From positions 1 to 64,000 of the forward strand of contig JALSHH010000025.1 in the NCBI GenBank assembly GCA_026982335.1: a DNA stretch of 64,000 bases, in the 5' to 3' direction. The position numbers and the translations under genes were made by a program. Of this stretch, positions 43,852 to 52,041 are shown piece by piece. Source of the DNA: Phycisphaerales bacterium (GTDB taxonomy: Bacteria > Planctomycetota > Phycisphaerae > Phycisphaerales > UBA1924). Position 1 is the first letter of the stretch; every line of letters starts with the position of its first letter. Below the pieces are notes generated by a model that searched no databases, was not told where the DNA came from, and saw only the letters and a list, made by a program, of their open reading frames with translations.

Positions 43852-44151
43852 CTATCGGTCGTTTGATGACTCGGCTGAAGATGTATCTATGTGATGATGC
43901 ACAACTATTTCGGATGCGATGAGCTCAGCATCGCTCCATGTGAGCTCGATGTTCGGGTCATCGGCAATTTCTGCCAGCCGTTCGAGCAGATTGGCGGTTT
44001 GGTCGGGAACGCAGGCGAAGCGCCAGAAGTGCGGAGGCCTTTGGAGCGTCACGCAAACCATGTCCGAAGCGTTTGTCTGAGACTGGGTCTGAGATGGGGT
44101 TTGATGTCTTGAATCTTGATTCACCGATGCACTCCCTAACCAACGAGGCAT
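43852..44151 (-). CDS. Hypothetical protein, 99 aa
   Basis: From ATG at 44151: MPRWLGSASVNQDSRHQTPS, then QTQSQTNASDMVCVTLQRPP and a C-terminal ANLLERLAEIADDPNIELTW with SDAELIASEIVVHHHID. The middle is polar; no membrane segment or recognisable domain. It starts 10 bp after the stop of the lipoprotein gene on the same strand, so it is probably co-transcribed. The in-frame stretch further upstream overlaps that gene and is unlikely to be translated. Confidence 0.5.
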   Translation of the reverse strand: MPRWLGSASVNQDSRHQTPSQTQSQTNASDMVCVTLQRPPHFWRFACVPDQTANLLERLAEIADDPNIELTWSDAELIASEIVVHHHIDTSSAESSNDR

Positions 44152-44161
44152 CGGTGCCAAG

Positions 44162-44956
44162 TCAGCGATCTGGTCGCCTTGTGCGACGCATCTCGCGTGA
44201 CAGGCGAAGCCATTCCTCGTCAATCAATCGTCCCATCGTGTGATGGGCGACGAACTGTGTGTACAGGTCCATGCTTGCGATATACACTCGCCAAGCCAGT
44301 GCGCTGGCGTGATCGCTTCGCCCCTCGGCGTAGGTCCGAACCGCCATCAATACACTGTGATCTCGGGCATCGAGATGCTCGGAAACCACCGAGACGGGTT
44401 CGCCAGCAAACGAAAGTCCATCGAAGGTGCCAAAGTCGGAGAACGCCATGGTCAATGCCCGAGAATCGAGCTTGGATTGCGCGGCGCTGGCCATGGCGCC
44501 GGGTCGAGCGTACAAGGCCAGTGCCATCCCAAGGACGGGTGGGTTATAGGGGTCGTAGGCCGTGATCGAACTGGCGAGCACGGCATCAACGCCGAGGTAC
44601 TCGGCAACTTTGTGGGCATCGGCAGAAGATTGAATCCCACGGGTGAATCCGAGGGATCGCATCGCCTCGATCGAGCGATTCAAAGGTAGGCACCGGACAC
44701 CTCGGACACCCTGAGCAGCGGCGACAATCGCATCGCCAATGGTCAGCTCGTCGGCCAGTGATGTTCCCGATTCGTTCATCGGGGGGATTACCGCCCAGAG
44801 GACATGCCCATTGGTGGTGTCGTAGGGGGAAACGATCACGCCGGGGGGGAAGAGATCGCGTTTTGAGCTCATCGCACACCCGCCCAGAGCGATCGAAGAG
44901 ATCACCATCAGCGCTGCGAGAAGAAACGAAGCAAGCATGGTCTGTGCACTTGTCAT
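44162..44956 (-). CDS. Lipoprotein with a CsgG/LpoB-like domain, putative
   Basis: 264 residues from ATG at 44956. Lipoprotein signal MTSAQTMLASFLLAALMVIS, SIALGGC, with lipobox ALGGC. The mature part resembles CsgG/TolB-N-like envelope folds: GHVLWAVIPPMNESGTSLAD, ELTIGDAIVAAAQGVRGVRC, LPLNRSIEAMRSLGFTRGIQ, and HKVAEYLGVDAVLASSITAY. LpoB/CsgG-type lipoproteins contact periplasmic enzymes or form secretion pores. The family call is by pattern only. Longer in-frame starts (45046) put the signal inside the protein. Confidence 0.6.
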   Translation of the reverse strand: MTSAQTMLASFLLAALMVISSIALGGCAMSSKRDLFPPGVIVSPYDTTNGHVLWAVIPPMNESGTSLADELTIGDAIVAAAQGVRGVRCLPLNRSIEAMRSLGFTRGIQSSADAHKVAEYLGVDAVLASSITAYDPYNPPVLGMALALYARPGAMASAAQSKLDSRALTMAFSDFGTFDGLSFAGEPVSVVSEHLDARDHSVLMAVRTYAEGRSDHASALAWRVYIASMDLYTQFVAHHTMGRLIDEEWLRLSREMRRTRRPDR

Positions 44957-45085
44957 GGCGTCCTGCCGAATACAGAGACGGGCATCCATTCCCGTCCGAA
45001 TGTTCAATCTCAAACACAAGCGTTCGAGCGGAAACATCCCGAGCACATTTCTATGCTGGGGATGCGGTGGGTGGGTGATCAGAGG

Positions 45086-46666
45086 CTAGTTGTTTCTTGG
45101 GTTTGTGGTTGGAACAGTGGCGAATGAGTCGGCGAGATCAGGCATCGTCACGCTTGCTGCGCGAATGGCAGGAGAGAGTTCCATTGACCAGAGGTGATCT
45201 TGTCCGCTCATATTCGAGACGAAGAAGATGTCGTTATTGCGTCCCCAGACGGGCATGAGGTCGATCGTGTCGCCGTTGGTGAGTTTGATCTTGCCAGTGC
45301 CTTTGGTCGAGACCATCCAGATGGTGGAAGATTCCGGGCGGGCCGCCTGGCCGTTGGACCATGATTCGGAGTTGGGAACTGCTGCGAAGGTGACGAATTT
45401 GCCATCGGGTGACCATGACGGGTTGATCAACGCCTGGTTTGGACCAGTTGCGATTTCAGTCTCTCGGCTTGCGGTGCCCGGGGTTGGGTTGAAATCGAGT
45501 GTCCAGATCGAGAAGGCACGATCGCCTCGCTCTCTTGAGCGTTGGAAGAGGATTTGGTCAGCGCCGGCGATCCCGGTTCCGGGAACCGGGCACCATTCGG
45601 GGAAGAGTCCGAATCCGATGAACTGAGCGCCAGTGTCGGCGAGGACATCTTTGACCCAGATTTCCCAACGACCGGATTGTTGACCCAGACGACAGAAGGC
45701 GATCTGTTGCCCATCGGGTGACCATGTTGGGTGAAGGTCATTGGCGGATTCGTTGGTGAGTTGGACGACCTTGCCGCCTTCGAAGGGCATGATGTAGAGG
45801 TCCCATGTGCCGCTGCGGTCTGATGCGAAGGTGATGTAATTTCCATCGGGTGAGATCGCGGGCATGACATCTTGCGCGGGGTCATCGGTGAGTCGGGTGA
45901 TGACTGAGCCATTGACTGATTTGATGTAGATATCAGCAGTTGGCCGGTGTTGTGTGGATGCGAAGATGATGTTTTGCCCATCGGGTGTGATGATGGGATC
46001 GAAGTCTGACCCGGCATAGGAACTGGTGACTTGGCGGACATTAATGGTGGCGCGGGTGGCGTCCCCATTGGTTTCGGAAGGGAGCTCGATGCCCATCGCG
46101 TTGGCGTAGACAAAGGCGGAGATGTCGCCGGATTGGAGAGCAGCGGGGGCTTTGGTGCTGTCGGTAAAGTATGGAGCGCGTCTGGCGGGTTGGGGCTGGT
46201 CGGCGGTGCCGAGTTGCATCTCGAACTCGTCAGTCGGTTCTGTTGGGTCAGTTGATGCGGCCCAGCTGTCTTGGGTGATCGTGGTGCTCGATGCGATCGG
46301 TGCCGGTGCATATGGGTTGGTCGGTGAGGTTTCAAAGGTTTCTTGAGATTCAGGTGGGGTGAATGAGCCTAGATCAGACTCGGCACTGAGAGCGTATTGG
46401 AGGGTCGCGCTCGAGTTGCTCTTAAGCGTGCTGGGCTCAAATGATGCATCAGATTGTGGAGTGTCGGCGACAAAGTAGGAGCTTGTGCGTGCAGAGCTAT
46501 TTTCGTTGTGTGCTTGCTGTGATTGAAGCTCGGATTGTTTATTTTTGTCCCAGAACCCAGCCCGCTTTGGGCCACAGGCGGGCATGGTCGCGATGGTGCC
46601 GGCGAGTGTGAGCATGATGAGTGGACGCCAAGCGTGATTGATTGCGGGGGATATTGAGCTTGTCAT
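45086..46666 (-). CDS. TolB-like beta-propeller lipoprotein
   Basis: 526 residues. N-terminal lipoprotein-type signal (WRPLIMLTLAGTIATMPACG, lipobox MPAC). A polar, Ser/Thr-rich spacer of about 180 residues precedes a WD40-like propeller with repeated PDG motifs: YAGSDFDPIITPDGQNIIFA, AQDVMPAISPDGNYITFASD, RSGTWDLYIMPFEGGKVVQL, ANDLHPTWSPDGQQIAFCRL, and WSPDGKFVTFAA. TolB propellers mediate Tol-Pal contacts; this one lacks the TolB N-domain and is exported as a lipoprotein. AGAGG lies six bases before the ATG. It has a long, hairpin-rich leader (46667-46905). Confidence 0.8.
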   Translation of the reverse strand: MTSSISPAINHAWRPLIMLTLAGTIATMPACGPKRAGFWDKNKQSELQSQQAHNENSSARTSSYFVADTPQSDASFEPSTLKSNSSATLQYALSAESDLGSFTPPESQETFETSPTNPYAPAPIASSTTITQDSWAASTDPTEPTDEFEMQLGTADQPQPARRAPYFTDSTKAPAALQSGDISAFVYANAMGIELPSETNGDATRATINVRQVTSSYAGSDFDPIITPDGQNIIFASTQHRPTADIYIKSVNGSVITRLTDDPAQDVMPAISPDGNYITFASDRSGTWDLYIMPFEGGKVVQLTNESANDLHPTWSPDGQQIAFCRLGQQSGRWEIWVKDVLADTGAQFIGFGLFPEWCPVPGTGIAGADQILFQRSRERGDRAFSIWTLDFNPTPGTASRETEIATGPNQALINPSWSPDGKFVTFAAVPNSESWSNGQAARPESSTIWMVSTKGTGKIKLTNGDTIDLMPVWGRNNDIFFVSNMSGQDHLWSMELSPAIRAASVTMPDLADSFATVPTTNPRNN

Positions 46667-46953
46667 TTGTTGCCTCTGGTTTGGGCTCGTGGCGGAACAT
46701 TCTTGGTCGGCGGACTCCGCCCGATCGACCGGTCATTGCCCTCGCGTTCTTCCAGATGACATTCATCTGGGTGGTGGGGCGATTGGGACGAGCCATGTGG
46801 ATCTCCGATCCACGACAAAGCACCTCCCGCGTCATGCCCTTTATCGGACGGGTTCACCCGATATCTTGAAGCCCAATAACTTTGTTGGGACGAATATCGC
46901 GAGATGAGGCAAAAAACTGTTCAGGTCGGCTGCTCAGGTCGGTCTGGTGGATG
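46667..46953 (-). ncRNA. Hairpin-rich leader of the TolB-like gene, candidate structured RNA
   Basis: On the minus strand, between a terminator (46954-46992) and the TolB-like ATG. It holds a series of compact perfect hairpins, listed as plus-strand coordinates: CCAA/TTGG near 46873-46888; CGGGT-TC-ACCCG at 46849-46860; GTGGATC-TCC-GATCCAC at 46797-46813; CCAGATGA-CAT-TCATCTGG at 46752-46770; GGCGGA-C-TCCGCC at 46710-46722. Stems of seven and eight pairs with three-base loops are rare by chance at such density. It matches no riboswitch I recognise. Open frames exist across it, but with no convincing protein character. Confidence 0.4.
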
Positions 46954-46992
46954 CAAAAAAGAGCTGGGCGGGCCCCACCACAGGCCCGCCCA
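46954..46992 (-). terminator. Strong intrinsic terminator of the 97-aa gene
   Basis: Plus-strand arms TGGGCGGGCC (46965-46974) and GGCCCGCCCA (46983-46992) form a perfect 10-bp GC stem with an 8-base loop. On the minus strand it is followed by CTCTTTTTTGC, so it stops transcripts of the gene ending at 47047, 55 bp upstream. Confidence 0.85.
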
Positions 46993-47046
46993 ACGGGAGA
47001 GAGATGATTGGTCTCTCAAATTGTGCTTTGATCTGGCAACTTTACT

Positions 47047-47340
47047 TTATACAACTCGTCGACGGGACATCATTGCCGGGGTATCGCCTGGGCGATCCCA
47101 TCGGGCATGTCGCCCACGGGGTTGCTGGGAGGCGATCAGGTGGTCGAGGTAAGTATTGAGTGATTTTTGCTCGAACTGCGCGAGGTATTCAGCGGTGGCT
47201 GAACGGTTGATCGAGATGATCTGCTCGACGACCTGTTCACGCGAGAGCTCGACCCGTGGAGCAGCGGGGAGATCGGCAGCGTGTTCGTTGGTGTGTGGGG
47301 GGGGGCGGGTGGACTTGGTCCATGAGAAAAGGTCAGTCAT
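47047..47340 (-). CDS. Conserved small protein, 97 aa
   Basis: From ATG at 47340 (GGAG about eight bases upstream): MTDLFSWTKSTRPPPHTNEH, then LSREQVVEQIISINRSATAE, YLAQFEQKSLNTYLDHLIAS, QQPRGRHARWDRPGDTPAMM. The central region is a coherent helical block ending with a conserved-looking HARWDRPGDTPA motif. The type appears in planctomycetes but I know no function. A G9 tract (47297-47305) encodes its prolines. It has its own terminator and shares a divergent promoter region with the gene at 47636. Confidence 0.65.
   Translation of the reverse strand: MTDLFSWTKSTRPPPHTNEHAADLPAAPRVELSREQVVEQIISINRSATAEYLAQFEQKSLNTYLDHLIASQQPRGRHARWDRPGDTPAMMSRRRVV
47297..47305. repeat. G9 homopolymer in the 97-aa gene
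   Basis: Nine G residues on the plus strand, encoding the PPP of STRPPPHTNE in the minus-strand gene. Confidence 0.9.
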
Positions 47341-47426
47341 TGGTGAGTCTCCGTACTCGTTTTGATGCACACGCATTGAGGCAGCAGCCTTGCTTGCTCC
47401 CGTGTGCCGGTTCGATATCGGGAGGT

Positions 47427-47438
47427 TTGTGCGCACAA
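47427..47438. promoter_or_regulatory. 12-bp perfect palindrome in the divergent promoter region
   Basis: TTGTGCGCACAA lies in the 295-bp space between the divergent genes at 47340 (minus) and 47636 (plus). It could be an operator; no regulator is identified. Confidence 0.35.
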
Positions 47439-47561
47439 GGGGAGCGGATAACACGCACGGACCCACGATCGCGGATGAATTGTGCGCCACGAGCGCAGGT
47501 TTGGCGTGATTGTGTGTTGTTCGATGAAGAGAACAATGGGCATTGGGAAGAGAGATTTCTC

Positions 47562-47595
47562 TTTCTCCTCCCCCAGAGGCCCGGGGGAGGAGAAA
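47562..47595. other. Perfect 13-bp hairpin upstream of the 47636 gene
   Basis: TTTCTCCTCCCCC and GGGGGAGGAGAAA enclose an 8-base loop. No T-run follows on either strand, so it is not a standard terminator. It lies 40 bp before the plus-strand start and would be in its leader if transcribed. Confidence 0.6.
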
Positions 47596-47635
47596 AAGAA
47601 AACACGGAGCGGTTGGGCACGACCTAGACTTGGGT

Positions 47636-48307
47636 ATGAACCTGATTCTCCATGCTGGGCATCAATCTGCTCCAATCGTTGGCGAGATCCGTGAGGTCGA
47701 CACCGACATGGCGTTTGCTCAGATCGTGGATGCTTCGGTTGGATCGGATGCCGATGACTGGCTCGATGCGTGCGCAGGGGCCAAGCGGGTGGTGGTTCGG
47801 TGTGCCGATCCGATCCATGCCGACGCTTCGGTTTCGGATGACGAGCGGCTGCTGGCGAGTTGGTCGCAGGCGGGATGGGCACAGTTTGATGAAGATCTGG
47901 CGATGCTCGATCAGCAGGCGATTGCTGCGGGGATTGAGCTGATGATTCGCCCCAGTTGTGAGGGGATGCTCTCGGATGCGATTTGTACAATGGCATGGGC
48001 TCGACGGGCCCAGGGCTTGGGATGTACGCTTTTGCTCGATCCGGTGGGGTGGCTGACGGGGTCGATGATGCGCGATGTGGACGATCATCTTCGTCGATTT
48101 GGCGAATTGTGCCAGAGTTGTTCCAAGATCGGAGCCGTGTTGGTCCGCTCGGTGAGGACAGATGCTGCTGGAAAGCTTGAAGAGGTTCGTGTTGGGGAAG
48201 GCGAGCTCGATCCAAAGTTGATTATGGATCGGCTCGGCAGGGTGATCCGCGATGCCGATGCGGTGGTGGTGCTCGATTGGATGGATTTGGATTTGCTTGG
48301 ACTTTGA
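47636..48307 (+). CDS. Hypothetical protein, possibly TIM-barrel (xylose-isomerase-like)
   Basis: 223 residues from ATG at 47636: MNLILHAGHQSAPIVGEIRE, then AGIELMIRPSCEGMLSDAIC, ARRAQGLGCTLLLDPVGWLT, and RFGELCQSCSKIGAVLVRSV. Alternating short strands and helices with a C-terminal DAVVVLDWMDLDLLGL suggest an alpha/beta barrel, but metal-binding residues of sugar isomerases are not apparent. I do not recognise it. It is followed by nuoC after 79 bp on the same strand. Confidence 0.55.
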   Translation: MNLILHAGHQSAPIVGEIREVDTDMAFAQIVDASVGSDADDWLDACAGAKRVVVRCADPIHADASVSDDERLLASWSQAGWAQFDEDLAMLDQQAIAAGIELMIRPSCEGMLSDAICTMAWARRAQGLGCTLLLDPVGWLTGSMMRDVDDHLRRFGELCQSCSKIGAVLVRSVRTDAAGKLEEVRVGEGELDPKLIMDRLGRVIRDADAVVVLDWMDLDLLGL

Positions 48308-48386
48308 TTGCGTGGGTGGTTTGGCTACGATTGATTTCTCGGCCAATGAGCCAAGATCGGCGATGTCCACCTATGCGAGGAACCTG

Positions 48387-48944
48387 ATGTCCACCACCAA
48401 GACACTTGAGCACCCAACCTTCCAGCGCGTCAAATCGGCGTTCCCCTCTTCGAAGTTCCAAGCGAGCGAATACCTCGGGCAGGCGACGCTGGTGGTTGAG
48501 CCGGATGATTTGCACAAGGTGATGGCGTTCTTGCGCGATGATGAAGCGTGTGTGTACAATTTTTTGAGTGATGTTATCGGGATCGACTACTTTGGGTATC
48601 CTGCGAAGATGCCCGCCCGTTTTGCGGTGGTATATAACCTGTGTTCATACAGCCGAGATGATCGGTTCTTTGTCAAGGTGTACCTTGATCCTTCGATTCC
48701 GACCGAGGGGATCGAGGAAGACCCGGCGTTGGTGCTTGATTCGGTGTGTGATTTGTGGAGCAGCGCCGAGTGGGCCGAACGCGAGGTGTTTGATATGTTT
48801 GGGATTCGGTTTGCGGATCATCCAGACTTGCGTCGGATTTTGATGTGGGAAGACTACCCGGCCCATCCGCTGCGCAAGGACTACCCATTGCGCGGGCGTG
48901 GTGAGCGTGAGTCGTACCGGGTGGTTGATCGGACAAGTTCATAG
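48387..48944 (+). CDS. nuoC: NADH-quinone oxidoreductase subunit C (30 kDa)
   Basis: 185 residues from ATG at 48387 (GAGG six bases upstream; ATG at 48363 is less well placed). Signature of the family: FLRDDEACVYNFLSDVIGID, YFGYPAKMPARFAVVYNLCS, VCDLWSSAEWAEREVFDMFG, IRFADHPDLRRILMWEDYPA, HPLRKDYPLRGRGERE. NuoC is part of the peripheral arm of complex I, on the electron path. No other nuo gene is in the window: it is flanked by an unknown gene and a convergent LptC/LptA-like gene. Confidence 0.95.
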   Translation: MSTTKTLEHPTFQRVKSAFPSSKFQASEYLGQATLVVEPDDLHKVMAFLRDDEACVYNFLSDVIGIDYFGYPAKMPARFAVVYNLCSYSRDDRFFVKVYLDPSIPTEGIEEDPALVLDSVCDLWSSAEWAEREVFDMFGIRFADHPDLRRILMWEDYPAHPLRKDYPLRGRGERESYRVVDRTSS

Positions 48945-48987
48945 GGCGAGCCGCCGGGGCACTGGGAATGGGGCTGGAAGGTGGGGC

Positions 48988-51900
48988 CTAGTTGCCCGGG
49001 GCTCGTATCGGGGTGGGGGTGTTGATTTCGATGCGGTCTTTGGCCAAGTTCCAGGTCATGGTTTTGGCGGACATCGGGGCGGGCTGATTCTCGTCGTAGA
49101 GGGTGACGAGTTTGTGATCGATGGCGCTGGCGAAGAGTGAATCGGTGATGGCGTCGTAGAGGGCCGAGTCGGCGATGAGTTCTCTGTTTTGGTAGCGGAA
49201 CCGGACCGAACCGATGGCATCGACGCCGAGTAGTCGTGTTGATTGCTCTTGGTCTTGTAGGCCAAACTCGAAGCGTGCATCGAGTTGATTGGTGTTGAGT
49301 TGGGCGATTTCGCCGGTGGATATGGTTTTTGGGCGGACAAGGACCTGATCGGTGAATCGGGCGGTTCCTTGGGCGCGATCGAGGTTCATTCGTCCTTGCC
49401 AAGTGAATCGGGTGAGCCCGGGGGGCGCAGCTGTGGGTTGGGCAGCGGCATCGTCAGCATTGTCGACAGCCCGGTCCATGATCAAGAGCGTGCCTGGTGC
49501 CGGGATCGTCAGGGTCTGGTTCTGGTTGTCAGCGAGAATTTGCGGGCCTTCGAGATAAATCAGCCCGATGACGCGTTCGGGTTGGTCTTGGTCGTATGTG
49601 CGGGATTCGATTTTGGCGAGGACGGGATCTTGGCCCAAGGGGGCGTAGCCATAGATTCGTGCAGTGATGAGTTCGCGGGTGTTGGATGTGGAATTGGTGC
49701 CTGCGATGGGATCAGTGGTGGGGTTGGGAGTGAGTTGGATTTGGGCGCGGTGGGCGGTGAGGGTGTCGCGGGTGTAAGGATCGGGGGTCGAGACGACTTT
49801 GACTTGATCTTCGCAGACGATCGACCCGATGGCGTCGTCGAAGCGCATTGTGCCTTTCCAAGTGGCGCGGATGTGTCCGGTTGCCAATGCGTTGGGGTTG
49901 TCGCCTTCGAGGGCGATGTCGTGGTCGAACGAACCTGGGCCGAGGACTTCGATCGAGCGTCTTTGGGCGTTGAGGTTGATGTGATCGCCGAGGATTGAGG
50001 ATCCTCCCTGGGTGATTTTGGCCGGGGTGCCGAGGAGGGTCATGGTCTCGTTGAGTGTGTCTGCCTGGAGGGTGTTGCCTTGGGCAGCGGTTTGATCTGG
50101 GCCGGTGTATTGGATGGTACCTTGGGCATTGGCGGTGCGGACGATGGTTTTGCCGGCAGGGTTGCGCATGAGGGTGATGACGAGGTGCTCGGTTTTGAGT
50201 ATGGATTCGTGGTTGCGTCCGAGGACTTGGCCCGTGGCGAGCAGACGGATGGGGTCGATGGGGTTATTGCCTGATCCGGGTATGAAGTCGATTTCGAGTG
50301 TTGTGCCGGTGAGTAGGCTTTTTGAAGCACTTGAGAGGACGCCATCGGCGAGGGTGATTTTCGTCAGGGCATTGGCGGATGGACGCGACGGATCGAACCG
50401 GGCATCGAGGATTCCTGCCCCGATATAGTTCCCTGCTTGTTGAGCGATGACGGTGCCTTCGAAGCGAGCATGGGTGAGTCGATCGGTCAAGGCATGATCG
50501 ATCATGTCGAGGGTGAATGTGGCGTTGTTCTTCCATTGAATCGTGGCGTGTGATTCAGGGTCCGAGGGGTTGCCTTGCAGAGCGGTGATCTGCCCGCGGT
50601 CGGTAAGGGTGACGATGCCTTTGGTGAGGTCGGCGACGAGGGAGGTGGCGATGAGTGTTCCTGTGTCGGGGGTTTTGAGTTCGATGATGCCAGCTTGGGT
50701 TTGCTTGGATTCAAGTTCGAGGACGCCTTGGGTGGCGAGGTAGGTTGCAGCAAAGGCTTGCCCGGTGAAATCCTGTTCGGGGAGGGCGAAGGTGATGCCT
50801 CGCTCTTCGTCAGCGGTTAATCGCAGGGCCAGTGCGTTGTCAAGAAGTTGAGATGGGGGGGGGGCTGCGATGGGGCGCAGGCTCATTTTGCCCGACCAAG
50901 TGATGACGATACTGGTGGCTGGCTGAGCTTGGGGAGTTGGTGTTGTTTTGGGATCGGCAGGTGATGAGGCAACTGGGATGGGGTTGGTCTGGGGGGGGGG
51001 GGGGGGTGGGGTTGGAACCAAGGCGATGGGTTTGATGGCGTCATCGGGGAGGGTGCCCCCTTGGAGTGCTGCCCAGAGTTCGAGCCGATCGGCAGTCGCG
51101 CTGCCCGAGCCAACAACTTGGGCGACGACTTGATCGTTTAGGGTGATGTGGTACCGGGTGAGTGTGTCGGCGATGTTTTGGGGGTTGGTTTGGGGGTTGG
51201 TTTGGATTGGTGTGTTCGATGATGCGGTTGGTGTGGGGTTTGGGTGATTCTTTTTATTTTCTTCGTTCTCTTTCCTATTATCCATTGTCCATTGTTCATT
51301 GCTTTCTTTGTGCTTTGCCCGGCGTTGAGGTGTTTTTGACTTGGTGTTGGTATGGATGACGAGCTCGTCGCCTTGGACGACATCGATGAGTTCGACACGG
51401 TTGCGGAGCTCGTTGAGGATCACGGTGAGGTTGGCGCCCGAGAAATCGAACTGTGGGGAGTTGATTTGGAAGTGTCCCGATGATCGCAGGCGGAGGTATC
51501 GGCGTTCGAACTCGACGGGTTGATCGAATCGGGCGGTGAGGATTGGGCTGTCGAGGGATTCTTTTGACGCGAAGGCTTCGATGAGGATGTTGCCTTCGAG
51601 TGTGCCCGATTCGGGGGGCTGATTTGGATCGGGCATGAGCATGGTGGCGAAGTCTGCGGTGATTTTGATCGCTCGCCCGTCTTGTGGATAGATCCATGAC
51701 TCGGGGTTGTCGAGTCGTCTTCGTCCTTGTCCGATGGGTTCGAATCGGTCGGCTTTGAGTGTGCCTGCGACTCGTGTGGGGTTGTTTTTGTCGACCATGG
51801 TGACGAGCATTTCGCCTCCGGTTTGGGTCTCTTCGATGTTGGGGATTTCGCTGGGGTCAGCGGGGAAGAGATCGGCGTTGGAGGCTGTCGGGGTATGTGT

Positions 51901-52002
51901 GTTGGCGACGGAGACCCAGATGATGAGGATGAAGATGAGTGTCAAGAGTCCAGCGGCGAGGAGTCCAAGGGTTTTTGTTGAGATTCCTGAGGGTTTGGTC
52001 AT
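48988..52002 (-). CDS. Large LptC/LptA-like LPS-transport protein (1004 aa)
   Basis: 1004 residues. A membrane anchor at 12-32 (LGLLAAGLLTLIFILIIWV) is followed by an LptC-like beta-jellyroll (to about 220; SGTLEGNILIEAF, LRSSGHFQINSPQFDFSGAN). A polar linker (222-275) contains an inserted NEQWTMDNRK stretch. OstA/LptA-like strands then recur: a short segment (277-325), a proline linker coded by a C16 tract, and a long repeat region (363-1004) with GTLEGNI-like turns, ALTDRLTHARFEGTVIAQQA, ADTLNETMTLLGTPAKITQG, and SFDHDIALEGDN. LptC and LptA bridge LPS across the periplasm; a fused bridge is inferred. kdsD and kdsC lie just upstream. No lptB is adjacent. Confidence 0.75.
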   Translation of the reverse strand: MTKPSGISTKTLGLLAAGLLTLIFILIIWVSVANTHTPTASNADLFPADPSEIPNIEETQTGGEMLVTMVDKNNPTRVAGTLKADRFEPIGQGRRRLDNPESWIYPQDGRAIKITADFATMLMPDPNQPPESGTLEGNILIEAFASKESLDSPILTARFDQPVEFERRYLRLRSSGHFQINSPQFDFSGANLTVILNELRNRVELIDVVQGDELVIHTNTKSKTPQRRAKHKESNEQWTMDNRKENEENKKNHPNPTPTASSNTPIQTNPQTNPQNIADTLTRYHITLNDQVVAQVVGSGSATADRLELWAALQGGTLPDDAIKPIALVPTPPPPPPQTNPIPVASSPADPKTTPTPQAQPATSIVITWSGKMSLRPIAAPPPSQLLDNALALRLTADEERGITFALPEQDFTGQAFAATYLATQGVLELESKQTQAGIIELKTPDTGTLIATSLVADLTKGIVTLTDRGQITALQGNPSDPESHATIQWKNNATFTLDMIDHALTDRLTHARFEGTVIAQQAGNYIGAGILDARFDPSRPSANALTKITLADGVLSSASKSLLTGTTLEIDFIPGSGNNPIDPIRLLATGQVLGRNHESILKTEHLVITLMRNPAGKTIVRTANAQGTIQYTGPDQTAAQGNTLQADTLNETMTLLGTPAKITQGGSSILGDHINLNAQRRSIEVLGPGSFDHDIALEGDNPNALATGHIRATWKGTMRFDDAIGSIVCEDQVKVVSTPDPYTRDTLTAHRAQIQLTPNPTTDPIAGTNSTSNTRELITARIYGYAPLGQDPVLAKIESRTYDQDQPERVIGLIYLEGPQILADNQNQTLTIPAPGTLLIMDRAVDNADDAAAQPTAAPPGLTRFTWQGRMNLDRAQGTARFTDQVLVRPKTISTGEIAQLNTNQLDARFEFGLQDQEQSTRLLGVDAIGSVRFRYQNRELIADSALYDAITDSLFASAIDHKLVTLYDENQPAPMSAKTMTWNLAKDRIEINTPTPIRAPGN
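50855..50864. repeat. G10 homopolymer in the LptC/LptA-like gene
   Basis: Ten G residues on the plus strand, coding AAPPPS prolines on the minus strand. In frame at present length. Confidence 0.9.
50991..51006. repeat. G16 homopolymer in the LptC/LptA-like gene
   Basis: Sixteen G residues on the plus strand (C16 on the coding strand), encoding the PPPPPP of a linker. The reading frame is open on both sides at this length, and any change not a multiple of three would truncate the protein at about one third. Confidence 0.9.
51281..51301. repeat. Three heptamers (TCCATTG, TCCATTG, TTCATTG) in an A/T-rich insert
   Basis: Three tandem 7-bp units in an A/T-rich patch of about 90 bp unlike the surrounding gene. 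They encode NEQWTMDN within the low-complexity linker of the LptC/LptA-like protein. It resembles short dispersed heptamer repeats that have landed in frame. Confidence 0.7.
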
Positions 52003-52041
52003 AGCGGATTGTAGGTTGGAAACAAGGGCAATTTGGATTCT

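Noticed and set aside
46539-46835. Arg-rich open frame on the minus strand across the TolB-like leader
   Set aside because: It overlaps the TolB-like start in another frame, is strongly basic with no domain pattern, and the region has several perfect hairpins that explain it better as RNA structure.
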